Below are positions 23,849 through 33,278 of a stretch of 36,966 nt of DNA, in pieces. The DNA comes from Candidatus Obscuribacterales bacterium. GTDB lineage: Bacteria > Cyanobacteriota > Vampirovibrionia > Obscuribacterales > Obscuribacteraceae. The notes below the pieces were generated by a model. The model made no database searches. It was not told the DNA's origin and saw only the letters and a program-made list of their open reading frames with translations. Position numbers and translations under genes: made by a program. The stretch lies in assembly GCA_019745505.1 (NCBI GenBank), contig JAIETE010000290.1, positions 1 to 36,966 of the forward strand, in the 5' to 3' direction. Each line of letters opens with the position of its first letter. Positions within the stretch are counted from its first letter, which is position 1.

Positions 23849-25720
23849 CTAGAACTTTCTCTTCGTTCCGCTTCTGGTGTCTTTGCCCTTCATTTCAAGC
23901 TTGTATGCCTTCTCTTCGAGAGAGGCAATCTTCTTGTTGAGCTTTTCCAGCTCTTTGGGCGGGATCGTAGGATCCAAAGCCATATACGCTTTATATTGCG
24001 TCGATGCTTGTCTGAGATCTTCCGGAATCGGCGGCTTGAGCTGTTCTAGGCAAATCGCATAACCGAGATGCGTGTCCGCCACTTTCGGATTTTCATAGAT
24101 GGCGATCTTGTATTTGTCGATAGCGGAATTGAGTTGTTTCTTGCGAGCCAGGTCATCTGCCAATGTCAGATCTTGTCTGGCCTGATCTTTCGCCTTATTG
24201 ACCAAATCCATGCCGCGCTTGGCTCGCTCTTCGGAGCCAGGGAAAGCAGCGGCCTTTTTGTAGGCTGCTTCGGCATTGGGAATGTCCTTGATCATCAATG
24301 CCAGATCGGCAACTGCAAATGTTTGCTTGGCGTCGGTGCAATTGGAAATTACGATGTTCATCTGCTCATCGGATTCCTTGTACTTGTTTTGAGCCAGGCA
24401 AGCCTCCGCATATGCAATACGCTCGCCATTATTGGTCGGCGTGCCGATCGATTTGAGATCAACAGCCTCGCCGGACAAAGAGCGCAGTTTTGCTTCAGCA
24501 AGACGCAATTCCATATCGTTGGGATTCAAGCGAACAGCTTGCTCCAACATGCGTTTTGCAGATTCGTACTCGTTGCTTACAAAGAATGCACCTGTCGCTT
24601 CTTTATTTGCTTTCAAATAATAGGCGCGCGTGATGCCTTTTGCAGCGGCGGCATTTTGCGGATTGGTGTCCATGATGGTGCGATATTCTTTGATCGAGTC
24701 ATCGAGCTTTTCCAGTTTCAAACTCTGATCAGCGACGCGCAATCTCAGGTCCATGTTGTTGGGCATCATTTCCAGACCGGAACGCAGTTCGGCGATGGAA
24801 TGCTCCAGGTCACCACGGGTTTCGCGGATGTCGGCGATGCCCAAATAGGCTTCCGGATTTTCAGGCTTGATGCGGATGCATTCTTGATACTGCTGAACTC
24901 CGGCTACGGTATTACCCTGCGCAGCATAGACTTTCGCCATCGACAGGTGAACAGGAGCGCTGTTGCGGTACTGATACAAGGATGTATTCAGCTCTTTGAG
25001 AGCTTCGTCGAGCAACCCCTGGCGCCTGTATGCTTCACCCAGTCCATAGTGAGCGGTCGAATTGCCGGAATTGTTGGCGATTGCTTCTTTAAAAGACTGG
25101 ATGGCGCCGGTGATGTCATCCTTCTGCAATTGTGCCACTCCCAGCCCGGAATATGCTTCCGAATATTTGGGATCGATACGTGTGGCGTTTTGAAACTCGC
25201 TGATCGCCTCATCGGTGCGACCTTGCTCTTTCAAGATCATACCGAGGGTGTAGTGCGCTTCCGGCATGCCCGGGTCGATCGCCAAACCTTGTCTGACTTC
25301 GGCTTCGGCATTCTTGAGCGATGCTTCTTTGTTCTTGATCACAGTTTGCGAGGAAGAAGCCAGACGATTGAACATCACCATCGCTTTTCCTGCGTGAGCC
25401 ATGGCATTATGCGGGTCCATGGTCAGCGCTTTGTTGAACTGTTCGTCGGCGGCATCCAGTTTGAATTGTTTTGCCAGAGCCATACCAAAGCCGATGGTGG
25501 CAGGCACGGACTTCGGGTTTTTCGCCTGAACGGCGTGATAGAGATCTGCAGCATCGCTGAATTTGCCATTGAGCATCAGCTCGTCCGCCATCACTACTTC
25601 GCGCTCAATTTTGATCTTGATCAGCTTTTTCTCTTTTGCCTGTGCAGGCTCTACCGACATGGCCAGCGAAATGCTTCCTGCCAGAGCCAGACACATTGCG
25701 ATCAACTTTCTATTTTGCAT
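23849..25720 (-). CDS. Secreted TPR protein, paralogue A
   Basis: This 623-residue exported protein starts with a signal peptide (MQNRKLIAMCLALAGSISLA, ending AQA near residue 28). Tetratricopeptide repeats fill most of the chain, for example HYTLGMILKEQGRTDEAISE, YSGLGVAQLQKDDITGAIQS and HYGLGEAYRRQGLLDEALKE. The C-terminal 40 residues are a short coiled coil (LEKLNKKIASLEEKAYKLE) ending in a basic tail (SGTKRKF). It probably acts in the periplasm or at the cell surface as a protein-interaction scaffold. GAGGAG lies 2 nt before the ATG at 25720, an unusually short spacing. The next gene upstream (25770-27671) is its close paralogue. A long open frame on the opposite strand is a shadow. Confidence 0.88.
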   Translation of the reverse strand: MQNRKLIAMCLALAGSISLAMSVEPAQAKEKKLIKIKIEREVVMADELMLNGKFSDAADLYHAVQAKNPKSVPATIGFGMALAKQFKLDAADEQFNKALTMDPHNAMAHAGKAMVMFNRLASSSQTVIKNKEASLKNAEAEVRQGLAIDPGMPEAHYTLGMILKEQGRTDEAISEFQNATRIDPKYSEAYSGLGVAQLQKDDITGAIQSFKEAIANNSGNSTAHYGLGEAYRRQGLLDEALKELNTSLYQYRNSAPVHLSMAKVYAAQGNTVAGVQQYQECIRIKPENPEAYLGIADIRETRGDLEHSIAELRSGLEMMPNNMDLRLRVADQSLKLEKLDDSIKEYRTIMDTNPQNAAAAKGITRAYYLKANKEATGAFFVSNEYESAKRMLEQAVRLNPNDMELRLAEAKLRSLSGEAVDLKSIGTPTNNGERIAYAEACLAQNKYKESDEQMNIVISNCTDAKQTFAVADLALMIKDIPNAEAAYKKAAAFPGSEERAKRGMDLVNKAKDQARQDLTLADDLARKKQLNSAIDKYKIAIYENPKVADTHLGYAICLEQLKPPIPEDLRQASTQYKAYMALDPTIPPKELEKLNKKIASLEEKAYKLEMKGKDTRSGTKRKF

Positions 25721-25769
25721 ATCTCCTCACAGTTCTAATTGGCGTTCCAGTTTCAATACTTCTCAGGGG

Positions 25770-27671
25770 TTAAAAGCGACGTCTGGTACCACGGCGAGTA
25801 TCGCCGGATTTCTGATCGAGCTTATAAGCCTTCTCTTCCAGTGACGCAATTTTCTTGTTCAACTTTGCCACTTCTTTTTCAGGCAGAGCAGGCTCGAGAG
25901 CCATATATGCCTTGAATTGGTTGGCCGAAAGGCGCATTGCATCGGCTGTTTCGGGTCTGTCCTTCTCGAGGCAAATAGCATAGCCGAGGTGAGCATCCGA
26001 GACCTTGGGATTTTGATAGCAGGCAGAGCGATATTTATCGAGCGCACTCTTCACTTGCTGGCGCTTGGCCAGATCGTCGGCCAAGGTCAGGTCTTGCCTT
26101 GCCACTTCCTTCTGTTTGGCGATCAAGTCCATGCCGCGCTTGGCTCTTTCCGCACCGCCGGGGAATGCCGATGCTTTGCGATAAGCAGCTTCTGCACTGG
26201 GCAAATCTTTGATCATCAAAGCCAGGTCTGCGACCGCAAAGGTTTGCTTGGCGTCGGCGGCATTGGAAATTACTCGATTCATCTGCTCGTCTGCTTCTTT
26301 GAATTTGTTCTGAGCCAGCAAAGCTTCTGCATATGCAATACGCTCTCCGTCATTGGTCGGCGTGCCAATTGAATTGAGATCGACCGTCTCGCCGGACAGC
26401 GAACGCAATTTCGCCTGGGCAAGACGCAATTCCATATCGTTAGGATTCAAGCGCACGGCTTGATCCAGCATGCGCTTGGCGGATTCGTATTCATTGCTGA
26501 CGAAGAATGCACCGGTGGCTTCTTTGTTTGCCTTCAGGTAATAGGCCCTAGTCAAGCCTTTGGCTGCAACCGCGTTGTTAGGATTGGCCTCCATGACGGT
26601 CGTATATTCCTTGATGGCGTCATCGAGTTTTTCTACTCTCAAAAGTTGATCGGCAACACGCTCGCGCAAAGCAGCATTGTTGGGCATCATTTCCAGACCG
26701 GAGCGCAATTCGGCGATCGAATGTTCGATGTCGCCGCGAGATTCGCGAATATCTGCTATACCGAGGTAGGCATCAGGATTTTCCGCTTTGATGCGAATTG
26801 ATTCCTGGAATTCTTTCACTGCACCAACGGTATTGCCCTGTGCCGCGAGAGTTTTACCCATCGAAAGATGTACAGGCGCGCTGTTGCGATATTGATAAAG
26901 CGCAGTGTTCAACTCTTTGAGTGCTTCATCCAGAAGACCTTGCCGTCTGTACGCTTCACCGAGTGCATAGTGAGCGGTGGAATTGGAGGAGTTGATGGCG
27001 ACCGCTTCTTTGGCGGACTGAATCGCCCCGGCAATATCGCCTTTATCCAGCTGTGCCTGAGCAAGTCCGGAGTATCCATCCGAATAATTACTGTCGACGT
27101 TGGTCGCATCGCGGAAAGCTTTGATAGCTTCGTCATAGCGGCCCTGCTCGCGCAAGATCATTCCGAGCGTCCAGTGCGCTTCAGGAAAACGCGAATCATA
27201 ATTGATGCTCTGTCTTGCTTCCGCTTCTGCCTGTTTCAGCAATGCATCTTTCTGTTTGATGATGGTTTGCGATGAAGATTGCAGACGGTTGAACAAAACC
27301 ATTGCTTTGCCGGCGTGCGCCATCGGGTTGCTGGGGTTTTTCGCCAGCGCTTTATCGAAATTGGCGTTGGCTGCATCAAGCTTGAAGAGTTTGCCCTGAG
27401 ACCAACCCGCACCGATCATGGCCGGCACACTGCCGGGATTGCGGCGCAACTGCTCGAGACAGCGCTCTTCCACGTCCGCATACTTGCGGTGATTGAGCAT
27501 ATCGTCCGTACGAGGGTCGCCGGTGTAGACGAAGACGCCGCCGCGCAAAACTGTACGTTTTGCTTCTGCCGGAGTCGCCGTCATAAGGCCGGAGCCGAGC
27601 ACGATGCTCAAACTGCTTGCTAAAAGCAGGGCGACTCGAGCTGCGCGGAAAATTGATCGATTGTGATTCAT
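25770..27671 (-). CDS. Secreted TPR protein, paralogue B
   Basis: This 633-residue exported TPR protein has the same architecture as the neighbour at 23849-25720. A signal sequence (VALLLASSLSIVLGSGLMTA, ending AEA near residue 37) is followed by repeats such as HWTLGMILREQGRYDEAIKA and the same C-terminal coiled coil with a basic end (TRRGTRRRF). Long stretches match paralogue A exactly (for example FFVSNEYESAKRML and LRSGLEMMPNN), while the N-terminal 60 residues and the C-terminal third differ more, so the two arose by tandem duplication. The ATG at 27671 has GTGAGGG upstream at good spacing. Only 49 nt separate the two genes, so they are likely one transcript. Confidence 0.88.
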   Translation of the reverse strand: MNHNRSIFRAARVALLLASSLSIVLGSGLMTATPAEAKRTVLRGGVFVYTGDPRTDDMLNHRKYADVEERCLEQLRRNPGSVPAMIGAGWSQGKLFKLDAANANFDKALAKNPSNPMAHAGKAMVLFNRLQSSSQTIIKQKDALLKQAEAEARQSINYDSRFPEAHWTLGMILREQGRYDEAIKAFRDATNVDSNYSDGYSGLAQAQLDKGDIAGAIQSAKEAVAINSSNSTAHYALGEAYRRQGLLDEALKELNTALYQYRNSAPVHLSMGKTLAAQGNTVGAVKEFQESIRIKAENPDAYLGIADIRESRGDIEHSIAELRSGLEMMPNNAALRERVADQLLRVEKLDDAIKEYTTVMEANPNNAVAAKGLTRAYYLKANKEATGAFFVSNEYESAKRMLDQAVRLNPNDMELRLAQAKLRSLSGETVDLNSIGTPTNDGERIAYAEALLAQNKFKEADEQMNRVISNAADAKQTFAVADLALMIKDLPSAEAAYRKASAFPGGAERAKRGMDLIAKQKEVARQDLTLADDLAKRQQVKSALDKYRSACYQNPKVSDAHLGYAICLEKDRPETADAMRLSANQFKAYMALEPALPEKEVAKLNKKIASLEEKAYKLDQKSGDTRRGTRRRF

Positions 27672-27986
27672 ATCGCCCTCACCTTGCGAAGCCTCTCCGA
27701 TAAACGAGAGAGGGATGAATACTAAATAGACAGTCGGTGTGTGAATGTTATCGCCTTAACAACGCCATGTCATCCAGGTTTCTAAGCGCTAGGACTTTTC
27801 GCTACAAAATACGCGTGAGCATACATATAAATAGGATGGGTTTGCATCCTTATATAAGGAATTTGCCCGGCAAAATTGCTCCTCTCACTTCACAACTGCA
27901 AATCTGGCAACGAGAGCGCCGTATCCGTGCCGTACAATGATTATCTCTTTGATTTTGTCAGTAGAAGTATGCAGGGAGAGTGTTTC
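27672..27986. other. Divergent promoter region between the TPR pair and yebC
   Basis: No coding frame is supported in this 315-nt region. It holds a perfect 12-bp palindrome CCTTATATAAGG (27848-27859), overlapping an inverted repeat AGGATG/CATCCT just upstream. These lie about 130 nt before the yebC start and could be an operator or promoter element. AT content is raised around 27810-27860. Confidence 0.45.
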
Positions 27987-28742
27987 GTGTCCGGTCATTC
28001 CAAGTGGGCCACAATCAAAAGGCAGAAAGCCGTTGTCGATGCCAAACGCGGCGTCATGTACGCGAAGATGTCGCGCGAAATCATTGTCGCGGCCAAGCTT
28101 GGCGGCGGAGATCCGGCTGCAAACTTGAGGCTGCGAAAGGCTATTGAAAGGGCAAAAGCAGAAGGCGTGCCCAACGACAATATTGCCCGTGCCGTGGAGA
28201 AAGGCTCGGGCGGCGGCGATGACAGCAATGTAGAAGAGCTTACCTATGAAGGATACGGACCCGGCGGCGTGGCCATCATGGTGAAGTGCGCCACGGACAA
28301 TCGCAACCGCACGGCAGGCGACATTCGCAGCTATTTCTCCAAATATGGCGGAAATATGGGTGAAACAGGTTGTGTCGGCTGGATGTTCAAAGAACGCGGC
28401 GAAGTCGTTATAGATAAGGAAGGGAAATTCAACGAAGACGATCTGATCGACAAAGCATTGAACGCCGGAGCTGATGACGTGGACAGCAGCGATGAAGCAT
28501 CGGCAGTGGTTATTTGTGATCCGATCAAGGTCGACGATGTCAAAGCAGCATTAGCCGAGCACTTCAAAGTCGCCTCGGCGGAAGTGACGATGAATCCCAG
28601 CAACACAGTGGAAGTTTCAGACGTAGAAATCGCAAAGCAGCTGATGAAGCTCTTGGACATCATCGACAACCATGACGACGTTCAGCATGTCTACGCTAAT
28701 TTCGATATGGAAGCCGATCTTTTGTCTGCCAGCGTTAGCTAA
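27987..28742 (+). CDS. yebC: YebC/TACO1-family protein
   Basis: Members of this family act as transcription regulators (PmpR type) or help ribosomes pass polyproline stretches (TACO1/YebC). Which applies here cannot be read from the sequence. The 251-residue product has the family's normal length. It begins with the conserved SGHSKWATIKRQKAVVDAKR. LRKAIERAKAEGVPNDNIAR and the EGYGPGGVAIMVKCATDN segment are intact. The GTG at 27987 is preferred because AGGGAGAG lies 6-7 nt upstream and the family starts M-S-G-H-S-K-W; ATG 27969 would add six residues. It is cytosolic and divergent from the TPR pair. A large imperfect hairpin with a U-run follows the stop and may be its terminator. Confidence 0.96.
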   Translation: MSGHSKWATIKRQKAVVDAKRGVMYAKMSREIIVAAKLGGGDPAANLRLRKAIERAKAEGVPNDNIARAVEKGSGGGDDSNVEELTYEGYGPGGVAIMVKCATDNRNRTAGDIRSYFSKYGGNMGETGCVGWMFKERGEVVIDKEGKFNEDDLIDKALNAGADDVDSSDEASAVVICDPIKVDDVKAALAEHFKVASAEVTMNPSNTVEVSDVEIAKQLMKLLDIIDNHDDVQHVYANFDMEADLLSASVS

Positions 28743-28780
28743 TCATCATTGTCAAACCGTTTGTAAGGTGCGCGTAAAGC

Positions 28781-28848
28781 AAAAACGGCAAACCACTTCA
28801 ACCTGGCTTGCCATGCTGGTTTTCACAAACAAACAGTGCCGCGTTTTT
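28781..28848 (+). terminator. Possible yebC terminator
   Basis: AAAAACGGCA (28781-28790) pairs with TGCCGCGTTTTT (28837-28848), with a two-base bulge and an inner AACCA/TGGTT stem. The T-run at the end suits a terminator, but the loop is long, so confidence is moderate. Confidence 0.4.
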
Positions 28849-29209
28849 CGAATAACGCTCTGACCGGAAGTGAAACACCTCGGTTTAGAAGCCCATTGTG
28901 TCTCGTTTTACACGCGCAAAACAATTTACCGCGGGTCACTCTAATTGCTCATGAATAGCTGGAATGTCACATTTTTTTGACCGATAACCCAGATAAATCA
29001 CCGCGGTTTTGACACCTTTGCATGTGAATTTATGCAAGCGATTCTTTCGCTTCGTTAACGAAACAGAATCAAGATATGGACACTTTAGATCTGCTCGAAT
29101 GCTTCTGGATATGCACCTTTTGGAGGATCGAAAGGACGCCAATAACGGATACCCCTACAAAATTAGGGGGGCTTAAGAGTGAAGTTTTACACTACGTTAC
29201 ACGGAACAA

Positions 29210-29350
29210 ATGACAACCATAGTGATCGACAAAGATTATCCCGCGTTAATCACGACAAGCACCACGGGCGGAGGCTGTATATATCTTGAAGACCGCCTAC
29301 CGGACATCGATCGAACTGTCAACCTCTTGCGCCTTAACTCTCTCCAATAA
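29210..29350 (+). CDS. Candidate 46-residue protein
   Basis: The frame starts MTTIVIDKDYPALITTSTTG, is followed by GGCIYLEDRLPDIDRTVNLL and ends RLNSLQ. The composition looks protein-like and codon use resembles the neighbours. The ribosome site (CGGAA) is weak. It could be a small gene or the remnant of a longer one. No family is recognised. Confidence 0.3.
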   Translation: MTTIVIDKDYPALITTSTTGGGCIYLEDRLPDIDRTVNLLRLNSLQ

Positions 29351-29539
29351 ATCGCAAAATTTCGCGCCCGCTGAAAAATATCCAGGTTGTCAGCAGATCT
29401 TTGACTCGGTCGCAGCGTTTTTGCTACCTTGACGCCTGCCTCGGAATGCCCAGCACCGGACCTTCTAAAGAGAAGTATCAACGAAGAAAGACATTGTCGT
29501 TTGAGCGGACCAAGTAAGAAGCCCAGTAGAAAGCAGAGT

Positions 29540-30355
29540 ATGAGTTTGAATTCGAAGTACAAATATTTGCTTGTCAGTGCAGTTGTCGCCCTCGGGATTG
29601 GCGCGACGGGTGCATCTTCATGCATGGCTGCGGAAATTGCTCCAGAAGTAAACGCGAACGTGTGGGAAGAAAGCAATCAAGAATGCGCAGCTGTTTCGGT
29701 CAACGGAAAAGATTTCCTCATGTACCGCGGCACCACCGCACGCGGGGACGCTTCCGACAAGGCTGAAGACATCGCTCAACAGCTGGAAGAGATTTTTGAA
29801 AACGACAAAGTCGACCCCGAAAAAATCCTCCCGGCAAAGGAAGGAGACTTCGCGGTAGTTAAAGTCGACGGAGCCGTTGCCATTAAGTTTGAAGTACCGG
29901 AAGCGGTCGATGGACAAAAAGCTTCTTCCGGCAATCCAATGGAAGCCAGCCTGAAGCTCGTCAATGCCATCCGCGAGGCCCTGGGTGCTACCCAACTGCC
30001 GACCGGATATCCGAAGGTCGCCAGCGAGCAGCCAGACCTCGCTCAAATGAAAGCAGCCGGAAAGGCGATTTTCAGTGGCGCTGCCTCCTGGTATGGCGGC
30101 AGATTCCATGGCAGACGCGCCGCCGACGGCAGCCGTTTCGACCAGAATGGTTTGACCGCCGCGCACCGAAGCCTTCCTTTTGGAACCAAGCTCTTGGTTA
30201 CCAACCGCAGAACCGGTAATTCCTGCGTAGTTCAAGTTAACGACCGCGGTCCTTTCGTAGCCGACAGAGTAATCGACCTCTCACGCGGGGCAGCCGAACA
30301 ACTCAACATGATCTCGTCCGGAGTGGCGATGGTCGACTGTGTGGTTCTGCACTAA
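29540..30355 (+). CDS. RlpA-like double-psi beta-barrel protein, secreted
   Basis: This 271-residue exported protein has a signal sequence (SKYKYLLVSAVVALGIGATG, cleavage near CMA-AEI). The middle (about 40-165) has no recognised family. The C-terminal double-psi beta-barrel (about 178-271) is RlpA-like: ASWYGGRFHGRRAADGSRFD, LTAAHRSLPFGTKLLVTN and VQVNDRGPFVADRVIDLSRG. RlpA proteins cleave denuded peptidoglycan glycan strands at the septum or bind them. The catalytic Asp is kept (Asp235 in NDRGPF), but the position of the second key acid in the Pseudomonas enzyme, the Glu of the SGE/NGE motif, is Ser198 here (ADGSRF), so lytic activity is doubtful. The ATG at 29540 gives a complete signal peptide. 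It is convergent with the kinase gene, with a shared terminator between them. Confidence 0.87.
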   Translation: MSLNSKYKYLLVSAVVALGIGATGASSCMAAEIAPEVNANVWEESNQECAAVSVNGKDFLMYRGTTARGDASDKAEDIAQQLEEIFENDKVDPEKILPAKEGDFAVVKVDGAVAIKFEVPEAVDGQKASSGNPMEASLKLVNAIREALGATQLPTGYPKVASEQPDLAQMKAAGKAIFSGAASWYGGRFHGRRAADGSRFDQNGLTAAHRSLPFGTKLLVTNRRTGNSCVVQVNDRGPFVADRVIDLSRGAAEQLNMISSGVAMVDCVVLH

Positions 30356-30378
30356 ACGCCGAACCAATCAAAATTTTG

Positions 30379-30407
30379 AAGGGCTGCAGACTGTGCAGTC
30401 CTTTTCA
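30379..30407. terminator. Bidirectional terminator between the RlpA-like and kinase genes
   Basis: AAGGGCTGCA pairs with TGCAGTCCTT over a five-base loop (9 pairs plus one G-U). On the plus strand TTCATTTT follows; on the minus strand the stem is followed by a run of T and A. It serves the two convergent genes. Confidence 0.7.
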
Positions 30408-30446
30408 TTTTGCGGCACAAAAATATGAGCAAATAAGCCCCTGCCT

Positions 30447-32306
30447 CTAATTCTGATGGCGCTTGATGCGAAACCAGAATGTGCTGCCTTGGCCTTCTTC
30501 GCTGTCGACGGCAATATGGCCATCGTGCATTTCGACAATCGTCTTGCAGATAGCCAGCCCCAGTCCGGTGCCGCCCTTCTGCTTGGCGTCGGAAACGTCC
30601 ACCTGCTGAAAGCGTTCGAAAATCAATTCCTTGTACTTGGCAGGTACGCCTCTGCCCTGATCGCAAACGCGCAATTCCACGACTTCATCATCAAGTTTGT
30701 GACTTACTCTCACGGTGCCTTCGGGGGGAGAGAATTTCACTGCATTGGAAATCAGGTTTACAAGCACCTGCACAAGCCTGTCTTCATCGGCGTACAGCGA
30801 ATCATCATGCCCGTTGACGCTATCAATCTCCAGCTTGATGCCTTTACCTTCAGCAAACGGGCGAGACGCTTCATCCACAGAATCCAAAATTTTCTGCAAT
30901 TGGCATTTAGCTTTCGATACATTTAGCGTTCCGGAGTCCATTTTCTCCAGATCGAGCAGGTCGGATATCAATTTCATGAGCCTGGCAACATTGGCCTCCG
31001 CGCGTCCGGCCTGTTCGGTCGCCTCCCGAGAAACTTCTCCGAACGCCCCCATCTCCAGAAGGGAAATGAAGGCTGACACCGCTGTTAGTGGCGTTCGCAG
31101 TTCATGGCTGACCATCGAGACGAATGCCTGGCGCATACGCTGAATTTCCTGCCGCTCGGTTACATCAAGGAGAATGCCCAATCGCCTGGTTCCTTCTTCG
31201 GTTTCAAAAACCGTAACAGAAAATTCGACTGGAAATTTTTCACTGCCGTTCCGCACGCAGGTAATTTCAGAGACGCGTTCGGATGCTTTCTCTTTTAGCT
31301 GCGAGGCAATCTCAACATCGCTGGTTGTCTGCGAGCGTGCAACCAGGTTGGCGATCGGCTCGCCTATCAAAGTCTCTCGGTCTCTGGCGAACATCATCGC
31401 CAGAGTAGAATTGACGAATTCGATCTTGCCTTCATCCGAAAAAATTACCAGTCCGACCGGAACCTTTTCTATAATTGCTCGCACCCGTGCTTCGCTCTCA
31501 CGAAGGAGCTCTTCTTTCAAGCGCAATGTGTAGGCCATCTCGTGAAAGGTCGAATCAAGCGCGGCAATCTCGTCATGCCCGGACAAGAGGGCGTTAAGCT
31601 CATCTCCGCGTTTCATCCTTTTCGTGTTTTCAACAAGAACATCCAAGCGCGATGTAAGCTGACGCGTAAACCAGCCGGCTCCGGCAAAGGCGAGCACCAC
31701 ATTCAACACCAACCCCGCCAGGAGAATCGCCTTTTGAGATTCTCTTTGACTGCGCTGCGCGTTGGGACTTTCCTCCTCAATTTTGCGTTGCGCTCTGACA
31801 AGGGAAAGCAAGTCTCTGACGAGCGCATCAAAAGTAGGCTGCAACTTATTCTTCTCTGTATATCCATATCTGATTGCCACCAGAAGCGGCTGGGTATCGA
31901 CGGCATTTTTGATTTTATCCATCGTAGTCATGCCAACTTGCAAATTAGCGTCAACTCGATTCAGTATGGCGAGATTTTCCGGATCTTCCTTCAAGGCGTC
32001 TTTCAACCAGGAGAGGATTTCCGTTGTCTGCCGGCGGTTTTGCATATACCGGGCCGATTGAGCTTCATCTTTTGATTTTGCGTACTCCATGACGGCAGTG
32101 CCGGTGTCATAACAAACTTGAACGAGGTGATTTGTCTTGGCGATAATCTCTTTGACATGCTCAGCGCGTTTTGCTTCCTTTTCCGCCTGCAAGACCAGGT
32201 AGCCTTCCGCTCCTACTACGCCGATCTCGACAATCACGAAGCAAAGCATGAGCAACCACCCCTGGTGGCTCAGTTTGAGTCCGCTCAATCCTGTTTCATT
32301 ACTCAA
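30447..32306 (-). CDS. Membrane sensor histidine kinase with HAMP and PAS domains
   Basis: This 619-residue kinase autophosphorylates on His401 in [14 protein letters not shown] and passes the phosphate to the response regulator encoded just upstream. The order is membrane segment (17-35), a helical extracellular domain of about 155 residues resembling CHASE3, a second membrane segment (about 194-213), HAMP (214-266), PAS (about 268-385, [20 protein letters not shown]), HisKA (around 390-455) and HATPase_c with [14 protein letters not shown] and [18 protein letters not shown]. All key motifs are intact, so it should be active. The start (32306) overlaps the regulator gene stop by 8 nt. The signal it senses is unknown. 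Confidence 0.94.
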   Translation of the reverse strand: MSNETGLSGLKLSHQGWLLMLCFVIVEIGVVGAEGYLVLQAEKEAKRAEHVKEIIAKTNHLVQVCYDTGTAVMEYAKSKDEAQSARYMQNRRQTTEILSWLKDALKEDPENLAILNRVDANLQVGMTTMDKIKNAVDTQPLLVAIRYGYTEKNKLQPTFDALVRDLLSLVRAQRKIEEESPNAQRSQRESQKAILLAGLVLNVVLAFAGAGWFTRQLTSRLDVLVENTKRMKRGDELNALLSGHDEIAALDSTFHEMAYTLRLKEELLRESEARVRAIIEKVPVGLVIFSDEGKIEFVNSTLAMMFARDRETLIGEPIANLVARSQTTSDVEIASQLKEKASERVSEITCVRNGSEKFPVEFSVTVFETEEGTRRLGILLDVTERQEIQRMRQAFVSMVSHELRTPLTAVSAFISLLEMGAFGEVSREATEQAGRAEANVARLMKLISDLLDLEKMDSGTLNVSKAKCQLQKILDSVDEASRPFAEGKGIKLEIDSVNGHDDSLYADEDRLVQVLVNLISNAVKFSPPEGTVRVSHKLDDEVVELRVCDQGRGVPAKYKELIFERFQQVDVSDAKQKGGTGLGLAICKTIVEMHDGHIAVDSEEGQGSTFWFRIKRHQN

Positions 32307-32967
32307 GTTCTAAAATATATCCGACGCCATGAACAGTTTTCAAAATCGAACCTTCCTCATCAACCTTTTTGCGCAAGCGCTTCATCGTTGTTCTGAGTGC
32401 TTCGGTAGTCGAGTCGGATTCCGACGGCCAGACGCGATTCAACAGCGCCTCCGGAGTAAAAACTTGATTGGGATGCCGCATCATGAATTCCAGAAGCTGA
32501 AATTCTTTCGGCACCAGAGTAATTACTTCGCCATCTTTGTGGACTCTGTATTTGGTCGGATCCATCGTGATGCTCTTCGCTTTCAAGACGGTTTCTTTTA
32601 CAGCAGCAGGACGCCGGAGCAAAGATCGCACGCGCGCACCCAACTCTTTCATGTGGAAAGGCTTGGTCAAATAATCGTCCGCACCACCATCCAGCCCTGC
32701 TTCTTTGTCGGCGACGTCATCCTTACCAGTCAGCATCAAGATCGGTGCCTGACCGCCTCTTTGCCTGTATTGCTTCAATATTTCGATTCCGGAAACCTCG
32801 GGCAGCTCCCAATCCAAGATAATCAAGTCATACTCGAAGGTTTTCAGATGGTCGCTCGCCTCGCCGCCATGGGCGATCGTCTCGACTGTGTGATGCTCGA
32901 AAAGCAGAAAGGTTCTGACCATATTGGCCAGGTCGAGGTTATCTTCGATCACACAAATTTTTGCCAT
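32299..32967 (-). CDS. OmpR/PhoB-family response regulator
   Basis: This is a 222-residue DNA-binding regulator paired with the kinase gene that overlaps its 3' end. The receiver domain (1-118) has the acidic pocket VIEDN, the phosphorylated Asp52 in LIILDWELPE, the conserved Thr in LMLTGKDD and Lys in DYLTKPF. The winged-helix domain (about 125-222) contains LVPKEFQLLEFMMRHPNQVF and ends in TVHGVGYILE, as is usual for the OmpR group. It acts in the cytosol as a transcription factor. The ATG at 32967 lies downstream of an AT-rich region with direct TTATTTG repeats, possibly a binding site for the regulator itself. Targets are not known. Confidence 0.95.
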   Translation of the reverse strand: MAKICVIEDNLDLANMVRTFLLFEHHTVETIAHGGEASDHLKTFEYDLIILDWELPEVSGIEILKQYRQRGGQAPILMLTGKDDVADKEAGLDGGADDYLTKPFHMKELGARVRSLLRRPAAVKETVLKAKSITMDPTKYRVHKDGEVITLVPKEFQLLEFMMRHPNQVFTPEALLNRVWPSESDSTTEALRTTMKRLRKKVDEEGSILKTVHGVGYILELE

Positions 32968-33278
32968 CTATTTATCTATATCAGTTATACGTTCAGCACC
33001 ACGCTTAATTTCTTTACCCGTAATCTGATTATTTGTCCGCTTATTTGCGCATTTAACCGTTCGCCCCAAATTAGCCCGAAACTAGTCCGGAATTAGTCAC
33101 AGGGCACCCTTAAACTTCCAGATATCAGGCGACATCGGCAGACACCAAACAGGCTGGCAATCTCGGACCTTCAAAAGAATCTCGACCGATTAGTCCAGCC
33201 TATGTCCAAACAAAGGCTTACAGTTGCATTCACCAGGCAACTTTGCGAACTGCTCCTAAACTTCGAGGTTTTGTTTCG
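32968..33278. other. 311-nt divergent promoter region of the two-component system
   Basis: Two copies of TTATTTG (33029-33035 and 33041-33047) lie 12 nt apart, about 70 nt upstream of the regulator start, in a position where an autoregulatory site could be. Further right is an inverted repeat GTTGC/GCAAC (about 33221-33239). No gene is supported. Confidence 0.4.

Larger units (their letters stand above)
28743..29539. other. 797-nt region with little coding signal
   Basis: Apart from the hairpin after yebC and a candidate 46-residue frame at 29210-29350, nothing clearly functional is seen. A small hairpin CCCCTA-CAAAAT-TAGGGG lies at 29152-29169. A minus-strand 68-codon frame (28936-29142, TTG start) has no support. 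The promoter of the RlpA-like gene should lie at the right end. Confidence 0.4.

Noticed and set aside
24068..25738. 556-codon plus-strand frame opposite the TPR gene
   Set aside because: The minus strand encodes clear TPR repeats with a signal peptide; the plus frame has no recognisable features.
28936..29142. 68-codon minus-strand frame with TTG start
   Set aside because: No ribosome site and Arg/Ser/Lys-rich content typical of chance frames.
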